Part shown: in pieces, positions 1 through 8,393 of the stretch
Layout: each line of letters begins with the position of its first letter
Position numbering within the stretch: the stretch's first letter is position 1
Source: a virus
IMG/VR virus record: IMGVR_UViG_3300046694_000315
Span: 1-64,000 of that record
Length of the DNA stretch: 64,000 bases
Direction: 5' to 3' (one strand)
Position numbers and translations under genes: made by a program
The notes under the pieces: generated by a model
What the model saw: the letters and a program-made list of their open reading frames with translations, nothing else
Database searches by the model: none
What the model was told of the DNA's origin: nothing

Positions 1-108
1 CTTCACCCAGTGAAGACGCTCGCGCACGGTCAACCGGCGAATCTCGCTGAGGCTCCACGCCGGACTTAGTTCGACTAGTTGCTCGTATTCGAAGTACGTG
101 TCGTGGTA
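1..108 (-). CDS. Possible gp51-like extension, +1 frame, cut by window edge
   Basis: An open frame runs leftward off the window edge, +1 relative to the gene ending at 110. It encodes an aromatic, acidic stretch containing YHDTYFEYEQLVEL and LSEIRRLTVRERLHW, which reads like real protein. There is no ATG or GTG with well-placed ribosome binding site at its beginning; the nearest candidate is a GTG about 50 nt inside the upstream gene, with AGGAGG 15 nt before it. It could be made by +1 frameshifting from the upstream frame or by initiation inside that gene. In T4-like phages a gp26-type protein acts with gp51 in baseplate hub assembly; that link is inferred. Confidence 0.5.
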
Positions 109-109
109 G

Positions 110-973
110 TTACAGGCCCTGAAACAGGTCCCCCGCACTGATGAAGAGGGGGACCTCCTTTCCGCACGAGTCGTGCGTGAACTTGACATCATTGTACTGA
201 GGGCCCGGCTGCTTTTCCTCAATGGCATCGAGGATGCGCTTGCGGTCGAGAAGGCCCAGAGCACGGGCGAAGTCGGGATTTCCCGTGACGGCGTTTTCAC
301 TGCCATCGGCCTCGACTACGGAAATGAGGCAGCGGGAAATCAGGAGCGTGTTCTGCTCGGATTCCGTGGCGCGGTCGACGACGGCGAGGACGGCGTCCTG
401 GTCGGCGCCGATGGGAAGCCGGACGTAGGCCTTTCGACCCCTGCGGAGTTCGACTTCGAAGACACGGTCGGCGGGGTCGGCCAATCGCCGTACGGGGATC
501 TCGTCGAGGGTGACGGACAGCCGGAACTCCTCGCCGCAGTGCGGGCAGGAGTAGCGGTCCCAGACGATCTCGTCGCCGTAGGTGGCTCGCCGGATCTCCA
601 GCAGGAGCGTGTCGCGGTCGCCGAGCAGGAGATTGCTGAGCAGGGCGGGGCTGGCCTTCTGGTCTCCCACGGAGACGGTGCCGCTGGCGAGGAGGGTGGA
701 GATGAACTTGCCGATACCGCCGTTGCGGGCCTTGGTGATGGCCTCCTCGTCGCCACCGTTCAGTTCACGTACCTCGGCGTCGTAGCGGGCGTTGGCGAAG
801 TCGTTGCCCGAAACGAAACCGCCCGGCAGGCGGAACTGGCCACCTGCCGGGACTGCGATCTCGGGCTTGGCGACCTCGGCCCCCTGGGAGAGCAATGCAG
901 CGATGGCAGCATTTGCCTGACCAGGGTTGGAGAGAGGGTTGGAGAACCCCTCGGTATGAAGGTCGTTTGCCAC
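110..973 (-). CDS. gp26-like baseplate/tail assembly protein
   Basis: A 287-residue protein starting at GTG with AGGAG upstream. A zinc-knuckle-like SCPHCGEEF sits near residue 143 and a second Cys (DSCGKE) near the C-terminus, as in the T4 gp26-type baseplate assembly family. It is the gene after tail tube and sheath, where tail assembly chaperones usually lie. Residues 5-7 are Leu-His-Thr encoded CTT CAT ACC, one copy of the dispersed motif. The end of the gene overlaps an open +1 frame. Role in tail assembly is inferred from the Cys pattern and position. Confidence 0.6.
   Translation of the reverse strand: MANDLHTEGFSNPLSNPGQANAAIAALLSQGAEVAKPEIAVPAGGQFRLPGGFVSGNDFANARYDAEVRELNGGDEEAITKARNGGIGKFISTLLASGTVSVGDQKASPALLSNLLLGDRDTLLLEIRRATYGDEIVWDRYSCPHCGEEFRLSVTLDEIPVRRLADPADRVFEVELRRGRKAYVRLPIGADQDAVLAVVDRATESEQNTLLISRCLISVVEADGSENAVTGNPDFARALGLLDRKRILDAIEEKQPGPQYNDVKFTHDSCGKEVPLFISAGDLFQGL
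953..961 (-). repeat. Dispersed CTTCATA motif copy
   Basis: CTT CAT ACC, Leu-His-Thr, N-terminus of the gp26-like protein. Confidence 0.8.
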
Positions 974-1009
974 TGGTTTTGCTCCTAGTCGAGTCGGTCG
1001 ATTCCGCTA

Positions 1010-1561
1010 TTAGAAACTAACGGAAGACGAGCCGACACTGTTAGCCAACTTGAACTCGAAACCCTCGTGGGCGAGGGTCATCTGCTGGACGATGATCGCG
1101 TTGGCGCCAGCGTCCAGGTCCGAGAAGGCGACCGCCGTGGGCCACGCGTTGTAGACGCGGAATGCGGCCTTGGCGGGAGTGGTGCCGGAAGTGACCGGGT
1201 GGTCGAGCACCTTGATGTCGACCATGTGCCGGAATTCCGCACCGGCCTTTCCGTTTCCGGTGCCCTGGATGACGGTGAACAACTGCCGCATCCAGTCCAT
1301 CATCTGGGAGTCGCCGACAGCGAGTCCCTTGGAAAGGGTGATGGGGGCGAAGTCGCTCTGCCCCGGCATCTTCTGGGTCGTAGTGTTCATTCCGCCCTCA
1401 CGGTACGGAATCACCTCGGTCGTGACGTTCAGACCCGAGACGGACATGAATCCCATTCGGGCGAAACCCTTGATGCCCGGGTGCTGGATCTGGACCTGGA
1501 ACTTGAAATTCCGCAAGGGATCGGAAGCGATATGTCCGACGGTGGACGTAGTCGTAGCCAT
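1010..1561 (-). CDS. Tail tube protein (gp19-like)
   Basis: A 183-residue protein with the pattern of contractile-phage tail tube monomers: DPLRNFKFQVQI near the N-terminus, then GFMSVSGL and the YREGGMNTTTQKMPG loop, and a C-terminal EGFEFKLANS. It would polymerise as the inner tube of the tail. It follows the sheath gene by 14 nt, the standard sheath-tube order. Confidence 0.9.
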   Translation of the reverse strand: MATTTSTVGHIASDPLRNFKFQVQIQHPGIKGFARMGFMSVSGLNVTTEVIPYREGGMNTTTQKMPGQSDFAPITLSKGLAVGDSQMMDWMRQLFTVIQGTGNGKAGAEFRHMVDIKVLDHPVTSGTTPAKAAFRVYNAWPTAVAFSDLDAGANAIIVQQMTLAHEGFEFKLANSVGSSSVSF

Positions 1562-1575
1562 CAGTGGGTTACCTC

Positions 1576-3120
1576 TCAGGAAGTGGCCGTCGAGTCAGTG
1601 GCGGAGGAACCGCCGCTGTACTGGCCGATCTCGATGACGATGAACTCGGCCGGGGTCTGGAGAGCGACACCGACAGAGATGTTCACGACGCCGTTCGCCA
1701 CCGACGCGACCGTGTTGTTCGTGGAGTCGCAGACCACGAAGAAGGCCTGGTCCGGAGTGGTTCCGGCCAGCACGCCCGTCTGCATCAGGGTGAGCAGGTA
1801 CTGCGAGATGACGGCGTTGACCTGGTCCCACAGGATCTGGTCGTTGGGCTCGAACACCGCGAAGCGGGTGGCGTCGAGGATGCCCTTCTTGACCAGCATC
1901 AGGGACCGGCGCACGGAGATGTACCGGTCCGGCATGCCGACGCTCAGAGTGCGGGCGCCGTAGATGACGAAACCGGTGCCCGGCAGGGACTTGATGACGT
2001 TGATGCCCGCGACGTTCAGCGCGTCCTGGTCCGCGTTGGAGAACCGGAACTGCACGTCGAGTACGCCCCGCAGGACGGTGTCGATACCGGCCGGAGGCTT
2101 CTGCACACCGCGCGAGGCGTCGGTGCGGCTGTACTGGCCCAGGACCGCGCCGCCCGGAGGCAGCAAGCGGGCCGAGCCGGAGGCGGTCGTCGCCGGGTCG
2201 TTGACGATCAGCCACGGGCCGTAGATGGCCGCGTAGGACGACGCGCGGATCGCGGAGCCGCCCGTGGACATTCCCTGGAGGCTCAGCGCGTAGGAGTGTG
2301 CGTTGTCGGCGCTGGAGGGCTTCTGGCCGTCCACAACGACGAAGACGGTGCCCTGGTCCTCGGCCCACTCGATGATCGGGTTGAGGACGGTGGAGTCGGT
2401 CACGCCCGGCACGTTCAGCACCAGGTTGTCCTCGACGACCTCCAGCCGCTGGGTGGCCGTGGCCAGGTCGACGGCCGCCACGCCGTCGGAGCCGCCTGCC
2501 AGCGGGACACCGGTCTGTATCGCCGGGGCGTGGTCGGCCTCCCACGTGGTGGCGAGCAGGCTCTCGACCTGGATGAAGGCGGAGCCGGTGACCGGGGAGT
2601 TGATCAGCGCCTGCGCGTTGCGGGAGTCGGCCGGGTCCAGGGAGACGTCGGTGAACCGCTCCTTGAGGTAGGCGGCCGTGTCCCCGCCGACGTAGACGTA
2701 CAGGTCGAACCGGCCCGAGCCGGAGGAGCCCGCCGTGATGTCGACGAAGACGTTGTTGCCCCAGGAGCCCGGGGAGATCGCCTTGATCTTGAGGGTGTCC
2801 TGCGGGGTCGCCTCGGTGTCGTCCAGGGTGACGGAGGCGGCGACCGCGTCGGAAGCAGCCGCACGCACGATGTAGGCGCTGTTGCCGCCGTTGTTGAAGA
2901 AGGAGTAGACGGCGAACGGGAGCAGGTCGGAGGTGTCCCCGAAGCCGCCGTAGGTGGCCACGTACTGCGACCAGGACGACACCAGGGTGGGGGCGAGCGG
3001 ACCGCCCTGCTTCGAGGTACCGACGAAGGCCGCGACCGAGTCGCCGGGGGTCGTCACCGTCTGCGCGAGCGGCGTCAACGTCTCTCCGATGTACACACCG
3101 GGACGCTTGTAGACAGTCAT
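1576..3120 (-). CDS. Tail sheath protein
   Basis: A 514-residue protein beginning MTVYKRPGVYIGE, a hallmark N-terminus of phage tail sheath proteins, followed by TSKQGGPLAPTLV and, near the C-terminus, the conserved region with ISVRRSLMLVKKGI and FEPNDQILWDQV. It forms the contractile outer sheath and shows that this is a contractile-tailed phage. Start ATG has AGGAGATAACAG upstream. Confidence 0.93.
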   Translation of the reverse strand: MTVYKRPGVYIGETLTPLAQTVTTPGDSVAAFVGTSKQGGPLAPTLVSSWSQYVATYGGFGDTSDLLPFAVYSFFNNGGNSAYIVRAAASDAVAASVTLDDTEATPQDTLKIKAISPGSWGNNVFVDITAGSSGSGRFDLYVYVGGDTAAYLKERFTDVSLDPADSRNAQALINSPVTGSAFIQVESLLATTWEADHAPAIQTGVPLAGGSDGVAAVDLATATQRLEVVEDNLVLNVPGVTDSTVLNPIIEWAEDQGTVFVVVDGQKPSSADNAHSYALSLQGMSTGGSAIRASSYAAIYGPWLIVNDPATTASGSARLLPPGGAVLGQYSRTDASRGVQKPPAGIDTVLRGVLDVQFRFSNADQDALNVAGINVIKSLPGTGFVIYGARTLSVGMPDRYISVRRSLMLVKKGILDATRFAVFEPNDQILWDQVNAVISQYLLTLMQTGVLAGTTPDQAFFVVCDSTNNTVASVANGVVNISVGVALQTPAEFIVIEIGQYSGGSSATDSTATS

Positions 3121-3161
3121 CTGTTATCTCCTGTAAGGGGGTGAATTCCTGGGGCTACGAT

Positions 3162-3812
3162 TCAATGTCCCGGTGTCTGTGGTTCGGTTACGTCTTCCAG
3201 GTAGTACTCGAAGTCCAGCGCCACGGACTGAGCCTGCGCGTAGTGCGAGGCCGTCGCCGGAAGCATTTCGCTGGAAACAGAGATCAGGTACTCGCGACGG
3301 AACAGACGCTTTCCGTCCTCGTCGCGGGTGTCGACCAACTCGGGCCCGCCGAGCAAATCCAGACGGCGCACCGTCCCGTCCTCGGGAATCGAAAGGAACC
3401 CGAAGCGGGCGGGAATCCGGTCGTGCTGGGCGAGAGCCGCAGCGAGCGCCATGTCGTGCCAGTAGGTGCGGGAGAAGACGACGATCCGGTACCGCAGGTC
3501 GTACGGGATGGGGAACTCGACGATGTACGGCGACTTGGTGACGTCGTAGGACGGGTCGTCGGGGTTCCACCACTTCTCGGCGCCCTCTGGCGCGTAGGGA
3601 AGGCGTACGTAGCCTCGGTGTTCACGCTCGTCGGCCTTGTCGATCCCCGCGTGCTCGATGACGATCAGGGGGAACGTCTGCTGGGCCAGCTCGCTCTCCG
3701 GCACGCGATAGCGCACCGCGACAGCACGGCCGTCGGGTGCGTTCACGTCGGTGACGGTGAGGCCCTGGAGTTTCGCCTTTACGGCGCGGTCCTCATTGAT
3801 GAGCCATGGCAT
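3162..3812 (-). CDS. Tail completion or terminator-like structural protein
   Basis: A 216-residue protein with no motif I can name with certainty. It begins MPWLINEDRAVKAKLQGL and has a mixed alpha/beta composition. Its position, just before the sheath gene in transcription order and after head-tail connector genes, suits a tail terminator or completion protein. Function inferred from position only. Confidence 0.5.
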   Translation of the reverse strand: MPWLINEDRAVKAKLQGLTVTDVNAPDGRAVAVRYRVPESELAQQTFPLIVIEHAGIDKADEREHRGYVRLPYAPEGAEKWWNPDDPSYDVTKSPYIVEFPIPYDLRYRIVVFSRTYWHDMALAAALAQHDRIPARFGFLSIPEDGTVRRLDLLGGPELVDTRDEDGKRLFRREYLISVSSEMLPATASHYAQAQSVALDFEYYLEDVTEPQTPGH

Positions 3813-3890
3813 GCAGTGGGCCTCGCGGGATCTCGGAATGCGGATGTCTTCCGCAATTCAGGATCTCAAGAAGGCCGTCGAAGTTTGTAG

Positions 3891-4409
3891 TCAGGACTTC
3901 TGGGACCAGCGCGAGAACTGAGCATCGTTGACCAGCTCGTCCGGTTTCATCTGGACGCATTCCAGGCCGACGATGATGTCCCGGTTCTGGATCTGCCCGA
4001 GGATCGAAATCGACGTGACGCGAAATACCGAGTCGTCGTAGACGATCCGGTCGGTCAGGTACTTCTGGTGGTCGATGTCCTGGTCGGTGAACCCCATCTT
4101 CCGCAGTGCGTCGAAGGACGCGGTGACGGAGAGGTTGTCCACCGTGTACAGGCCCTGGGTCGTGTCGTGGGCCGGGCCCTGGTTGTGGACCACGTGCAGG
4201 GCGGGGATCCGGTAGGGGCCGACGAAGATCTTGCCCTGGCCGGTGCCCTCGTCGTAGAGGTCGTCGCCGTCGGGGTCGGTGTGGGAGAAGCGGTAGTACT
4301 CCACCCGCTCCCCGATCTCCGTCTGGCGCCCGCGCAGGGTCGCCATGATGTCCGTGGTCTCGTAGTTGGCGTTGAAGCGGCCGTGCGTCTTCCAGTCGAG
4401 GCGTCCCAT
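3891..4409 (-). CDS. Head-tail connector-region protein
   Basis: A 172-residue protein starting MGRLDWKTHGRF. Its ATG overlaps the TGA of the preceding gene as TGATG, which decides this start over longer upstream alternatives. No family recognised. The position between connector-type genes and the tail suggests a neck or head-closure role. Confidence 0.6.
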   Translation of the reverse strand: MGRLDWKTHGRFNANYETTDIMATLRGRQTEIGERVEYYRFSHTDPDGDDLYDEGTGQGKIFVGPYRIPALHVVHNQGPAHDTTQGLYTVDNLSVTASFDALRKMGFTDQDIDHQKYLTDRIVYDDSVFRVTSISILGQIQNRDIIVGLECVQMKPDELVNDAQFSRWSQKS

Positions 4410-5224
4410 CAGTAGCCCCAGGATCCGAAGACGCTGGAGGGGATGCCAGACTCGTCGTCGTTCTGGTGGCCGGGGCCGATGGGAGGCAGGATGCGCTGCG
4501 GCAGGGAGTGGTCGTCGTACTCGCGCTCGCGGAAGAGCGGCACGAGGCGGCCGGTCGTGCGGGAGACGCGGCGCAGGTTGGTGACCTCGATCGAGTACAG
4601 GCCGACGCCCAACTTCTCGCACAGGGTCTGGTACCGCTCGGTGAGCATGCCGATCTGCGTCTGGATCTGGGCGAAGCGCTGGCCTCGGTCGACGGAGGTG
4701 CCGTCCGAGGTCTGGACGTTGATGTCGGTGGCCGCGTCGGTGGACAGCGCCCACATGGCCTCGGTGCACGCGAGGAGCACCACGAGGGCGTCCTCCTCGG
4801 CCGGAAGGTTGTCGACTCCCACCGGGGCCTGGTCGTACTTGATGAAGCCGTTGTCGTCCTTGTACCGGGTGGAGATGGTCCGGCCCCGGGTGTGCTGGGC
4901 GACGGCGTCGTTGAGGTAGATGTCCAGTTCGTCGTCGGAGAACAGGCCGTAGGAGGATCCCGACACCAGCAGCAGCGCGTCGAGCGCGAGGGCCTGGGTC
5001 AGGTCGAGGATGCCATTGAGTTCGTCGAGGACGTAGTCGGCGGGGGTGCTCAGCGCGGTCTGCTGGCCCCCCGAGATATGAAGCACTTCGAGGCCGGTCA
5101 CGTTGTTCGCGCTCAGTTCGTACTGTGCGACGTCCCCTGTGCCCCGGATGGTGTCGCGGAACGGCTGGAGCCGGTCGCCCAGCTCGCTGCGTACCCGCGT
5201 GCGCAGTTCTTCGAGAGTTGCCAT
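4409..5224 (-). CDS. Putative head-tail adaptor/connector protein
   Basis: A 271-residue protein beginning MATLEELRTRVRSELGD, rich in predicted helices, with a central DALVVLLACTEAMWAL helix, features often seen in phage head-tail adaptors. It is translationally coupled to the next gene (TGATG). Leu-His-Ile near residue 48 is encoded CTT CAT ATC, a copy of the dispersed motif. The role is inferred from position and helix content. Confidence 0.5.
   Translation of the reverse strand: MATLEELRTRVRSELGDRLQPFRDTIRGTGDVAQYELSANNVTGLEVLHISGGQQTALSTPADYVLDELNGILDLTQALALDALLLVSGSSYGLFSDDELDIYLNDAVAQHTRGRTISTRYKDDNGFIKYDQAPVGVDNLPAEEDALVVLLACTEAMWALSTDAATDINVQTSDGTSVDRGQRFAQIQTQIGMLTERYQTLCEKLGVGLYSIEVTNLRRVSRTTGRLVPLFREREYDDHSLPQRILPPIGPGHQNDDESGIPSSVFGSWGY
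5075..5083 (-). repeat. Dispersed CTTCATA motif copy
   Basis: CTT CAT ATC, Leu-His-Ile, connector-type protein. Confidence 0.75.
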
Positions 5225-5237
5225 CCCGCGACTCCTA

Positions 5238-5657
5238 TCAGGCGTTCAGGGTGAGTGCGCCAGCAGCGATCTGGAGCGATTCGTTGGTGGCGGCTTGCAG
5301 CGGGTCGTCGATGGGCCACACGTAGATGACGTCGCCGGTCGTGCCGGACGCCGTGGTGACCAGGGCCGCGTACTGGGCGGCGTCGACCATGTCTGCGGTG
5401 AACGGGCCGTAGAAGAGCAGGGCGTTGTTCGCTGTGGTCATCGGGGAGCCGGAGGGGGCGGTCCACACCACCTGCTGGCGTGCGTAACCGGCCGTCGTGA
5501 TCTCCGGCAGCGTGGTCATGTCGATCGTGTCGGTGTCACCTCCCGGGTCGGCGATGAGCAGCGCGAGGTAGGTGTTGCGGGGAGCGGTGTAGGCCACCGC
5601 CCGGCCGGTGAGGAAGTCGAGTGCCTTACCGGCGTAGGTCGCGGTCGTACCGGCCAT
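5238..5657 (-). CDS. Small virion structural protein (YLALL...GYARQ type)
   Basis: A 139-residue protein with NTYLALLIADP, AGYARQQVVW and a C-terminal GALTLNA. This is the pattern of a widespread family of small phage structural proteins of unsettled role, often near capsid or tail genes. It may decorate the capsid or sit at the neck. Its ATG overlaps the stop of the previous gene. Confidence 0.5.
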   Translation of the reverse strand: MAGTTATYAGKALDFLTGRAVAYTAPRNTYLALLIADPGGDTDTIDMTTLPEITTAGYARQQVVWTAPSGSPMTTANNALLFYGPFTADMVDAAQYAALVTTASGTTGDVIYVWPIDDPLQAATNESLQIAAGALTLNA

Positions 5658-5956
5658 CAGGCATCAACCTTCTTGAACATGCGCTCGAAGTCGGACAGGT
5701 GGAGGGAGAAGTGCCGAACGGCCTTGCCGGGTGCGTGGCTGCCGTCGTCGGTGATGACGTGGGTGTCGTGCTCGTAGGACAGCAGGACGGAGGCCTCGCC
5801 AGCGTGGCCGACGCCAGCGGTACCGGCCGGGTGCACGTCGACAACGGACACCACGGAGCCGGAGGGGATGTGTCCCAGTCCGGCCCCGTGGCCCTCGGCG
5901 TTCTCCAGCACGTACGACTCGCCCTTGGTCGGGCCGAGCGGCGCGAGAGTCTTCAT
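5657..5956 (-). CDS. Hypothetical structural-cluster protein
   Basis: A 99-residue protein rich in Gly and His, beginning MKTLAPLGPTKGESYVLENAEGHGAG and ending in a charged helix with HLSDFERMFKKVDA. No family recognised. It lies between capsid and connector genes, so a small virion or assembly role is likely. Confidence 0.5.
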   Translation of the reverse strand: MKTLAPLGPTKGESYVLENAEGHGAGLGHIPSGSVVSVVDVHPAGTAGVGHAGEASVLLSYEHDTHVITDDGSHAPGKAVRHFSLHLSDFERMFKKVDA

Positions 5957-5978
5957 GGGATGGGGTCTCCTTGGACCG

Positions 5979-6356
5979 TCAGTGCCAGATGTAGCCGAGG
6001 GAGTCGAGGTGGTCGTAGAGGGCCTTCGGCGCCTTGTAGCGCACGCCCTCCTCGAAGTCGAAGTGGTTGCCGTGGCCGAAGGTCATGTTCTCCAGCGAGG
6101 TGTTCACTCGGAACTCCCGCATGGGGGTCTCGACCTCGACGGCGTCGGACACCTCGATGGCGGCCGGGGCCGGGGCGGGGCGCAGGTCCTTGGGGAGGAC
6201 CTCGTGGACGGTGTCGTCACGCTCGGCTGCGGCCTGGGCGTTGATGAGGGCGATCTCGTTCTCGCGCGCCTTGATCTCCTCGGCGTGCTCCTTGGCGAGG
6301 GCGGCCTTGTTGCGACCGGTCAGGTCACCGGGACGAGCGACATTGCGTGCAGGCAT
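5979..6356 (-). CDS. Hypothetical structural-cluster protein
   Basis: A 125-residue protein with a basic, Ala/Glu-rich N-terminal helix (about residues 15-50), a Pro/Ala linker, and a C-terminal part with FEEGVRYKAPKALYDHLDSL. No family recognised. It is the first gene after the major capsid protein and may be a minor head protein. Confidence 0.5.
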   Translation of the reverse strand: MPARNVARPGDLTGRNKAALAKEHAEEIKARENEIALINAQAAAERDDTVHEVLPKDLRPAPAPAAIEVSDAVEVETPMREFRVNTSLENMTFGHGNHFDFEEGVRYKAPKALYDHLDSLGYIWH

Positions 6357-6415
6357 TATGAATTCTCCGGGTTCGGGACTCGTTTACGTGAAGCGGTACT
6401 ACTCTAACGAGGAAG

Positions 6416-6451
6416 GGGAGCGGTTCTGGTAATCCAGAATCCGCTCCCCTA
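6416..6451 (-). terminator. Hairpin after the major capsid gene
   Basis: GGGGAGCGG-TTCTGG / CCAGAA-TCCGCTCCCC stem with a 4-nt loop, between the capsid gene (ends 6510) and the gene starting at 6356. Confidence 0.75.
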
Positions 6452-6509
6452 ACCTTCGGGATCGCGTGACCGCGAATACCAACTAAGCCATCAGGCAAGG
6501 CTTGAGAGA

Positions 6510-7496
6510 TTAGTTGGTCTCCGCGATCAGAACCGCCTGATCCGTGATCAGGCCGAGGCCCCAGATGGCGTACCAGGCCAAGGCGTGCTCTCGGCCGAAG
6601 TCGAGAATGCCGCCGTCTCGCAATTCCACCGGGAGGGAGATCGCGTGGCCGAATGCGTTGTCGCCCAGGAAGATGGACTGGTAGACCGTCTTGCCGGTGG
6701 CGTTGGTGACCTGCTTGACCTGCGTGGTCTCGATGAACACGACGTCGTTGAGACGCCCGATTTCGCCGAGCATGAAGTTGCCCGGGGCCGCGTACTTGGT
6801 GACCTCGATGAATTCCGGGTCATCACGCAACTTGCGGCTCTGGTGCGGGTGGACGAAGCAGACGTAGGTCTCGCCCAGACGCGGGACGTTCTTCGTGGCG
6901 AGGGTCTCGACCGCGTCCTTGACGAGGGCGGCGGTGAAGTCGAACGTGCCGTCCAGGGTGTCGGTGGAGGTGGCGGCGGTGCCGTGACCGTAGACGCCCA
7001 TGCCGGACATGGCCGACGCGGTGGCGTACTTGTTGTAGCCCCAGATCTTCGAGGAGGCCTGGAGCAGGGTGTCCCGGGCGGAAGCGTCCAGGTAGAGGGC
7101 CATGTTGCGGCCCAGCAGGCGGGAGGCCGACGCCATGACGTCGTCGAAGGAGGCGTTGAGCAGGAGTTCCGAGACGGCGACGGCGTAGCCGTGCTCCGCG
7201 ACCGTGATCGAGAACTGCGAGGCCGACAGGGCGTTGGTCTGCATGCGGACGCCTTCGACCAACTGCGAGGCAGCGCCGAGGTTGTTGTAACGCATGAAGT
7301 TGATCGTCAGACCGGGCTGAACGCCGAGTTCGGTCTTCTTCACCGCGAACTGCTCGAAGCGGAGAATCGGCATGGACTGGAACAAGATCTCCTTGCTCCA
7401 GATGGTCTGGATGGCCGCCCCGAGGGTGGAGTTGGCGCCCGAGTAGTTCGTCGGAGAAGCCGACAGGTTCGGGGTACCAGTGATCGCGCTAGGCAT
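6510..7496 (-). CDS. Major capsid protein (N4 gp56-type)
   Basis: A 328-residue protein with features of the N4-gp56 capsid group: IQTIWSKEILFQSMPILRFE near the N-terminus, LTINFMRYN, GVRMQTNALSASQFS, then YVCFVHPHQSRKLRDD and IGRLNDVVFIETTQV. It forms the icosahedral shell. It follows scaffold and portal genes, the canonical head-gene order, and is followed by a hairpin that probably ends or attenuates the transcript. Confidence 0.88.
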   Translation of the reverse strand: MPSAITGTPNLSASPTNYSGANSTLGAAIQTIWSKEILFQSMPILRFEQFAVKKTELGVQPGLTINFMRYNNLGAASQLVEGVRMQTNALSASQFSITVAEHGYAVAVSELLLNASFDDVMASASRLLGRNMALYLDASARDTLLQASSKIWGYNKYATASAMSGMGVYGHGTAATSTDTLDGTFDFTAALVKDAVETLATKNVPRLGETYVCFVHPHQSRKLRDDPEFIEVTKYAAPGNFMLGEIGRLNDVVFIETTQVKQVTNATGKTVYQSIFLGDNAFGHAISLPVELRDGGILDFGREHALAWYAIWGLGLITDQAVLIAETN

Positions 7497-7518
7497 ACTT
7501 GGATTTCCTTAGTTACGG

Positions 7519-7541
7519 GTACTCGACCGAATTACGAGTAC
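7519..7541 (-). terminator. Small hairpin between scaffold and capsid genes
   Basis: GTACTCG / CGAGTAC stem over the scaffold stop codon. Could modulate capsid gene expression. Confidence 0.4.
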
Positions 7542-8380
7542 AGTCCACGCTGGTTCTGGGCTGCCTGACCGACGCCCAACTGGCCCCGAATCTTGGCGTA
7601 CTCCGACATAGGCATGTTCTGAAGGTCAGAAAGGGAGTACGACTTGTGCCCCGGATCAGTGTCCATAGGTCCGGTGGTGGAATAGCCGGTGGGGCTCACA
7701 CCACGCATGGAGGCTCGCTGCTGAATTGCTGCCTGCTGGACCGACTCCAGGATAGCCTGGGTCTTGGCCTTGACGGTATTGAGCGAGTTCTCCACCTCCT
7801 CCGGCGTATTACCGCCGACGAAGTCGAGAAGTTCCGGAGCGATATTCTCGCTCTCCTCGCCGACCCGTCGCTGGATGTAGGACTGGAGGCTGTTGAACTC
7901 CTGCTCCTTCTGGAACAGAAGTCGCTCCTTCTCGAACTGCTGGAGACGCTGGTTCCACTCCTGCTCCTTGACGGCGAGCAGTTCCTTGGCCGACATGTCT
8001 TCCTCGGCCTTGGCCTTGGCGGCCTCCTGGGCCTGGCGCTGACGCTCGGACTCCTGAGCCTGCGCGGCCTCACGGGCCTTGCGCTGCTCTTCGATCTCGG
8101 CGAGGAAGGTCTTGTTCTGCTCCTCCACGCTCTGGAGGCGCTTGTACAACTTGTCCTTCTCCTCCTGCCGCGCCTTCTGGATGTCCTCGACGGTGAAGCG
8201 AGGCTCAGCGGGCGGGGTGGCAGGCGGCTCAACGACAGCGGCCGGGACGACGATGACGGGGTCGCCACCTTCACCGGGCTGCGGAGCCCCACCTGCGATG
8301 GGGAAGATCGGACGGCCGTCCTTGCGGTGGCCAAGTACGGTGCTGGCGGGCACCGAAATGCCCTGGGTATGAAGCGACAT
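7532..8380 (-). CDS. Capsid scaffold protein
   Basis: A 282-residue protein with a Pro-rich N-terminal third, a long charged Glu/Lys/Gln/Ala coiled coil at about residues 65-160, and a Gln/Gly/Ser-rich tail. This shape and its place between portal and major capsid genes fit a head scaffold. Residues 3-5 are Leu-His-Thr encoded CTT CAT ACC, a copy of the dispersed motif. Confidence 0.75.
   Translation of the reverse strand: MSLHTQGISVPASTVLGHRKDGRPIFPIAGGAPQPGEGGDPVIVVPAAVVEPPATPPAEPRFTVEDIQKARQEEKDKLYKRLQSVEEQNKTFLAEIEEQRKAREAAQAQESERQRQAQEAAKAKAEEDMSAKELLAVKEQEWNQRLQQFEKERLLFQKEQEFNSLQSYIQRRVGEESENIAPELLDFVGGNTPEEVENSLNTVKAKTQAILESVQQAAIQQRASMRGVSPTGYSTTGPMDTDPGHKSYSLSDLQNMPMSEYAKIRGQLGVGQAAQNQRGLYS
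8366..8374 (-). repeat. Dispersed CTTCATA motif copy
   Basis: CTT CAT ACC, Leu-His-Thr, residues 3-5 of the scaffold. Confidence 0.8.
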
Positions 8381-8393
8381 GCGCTCTCGACTC

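Noticed and set aside
1564-3144. A 526-codon plus-strand frame
   Set aside because: Antisense to the tail sheath gene, which has an unmistakable N-terminus and family pattern.
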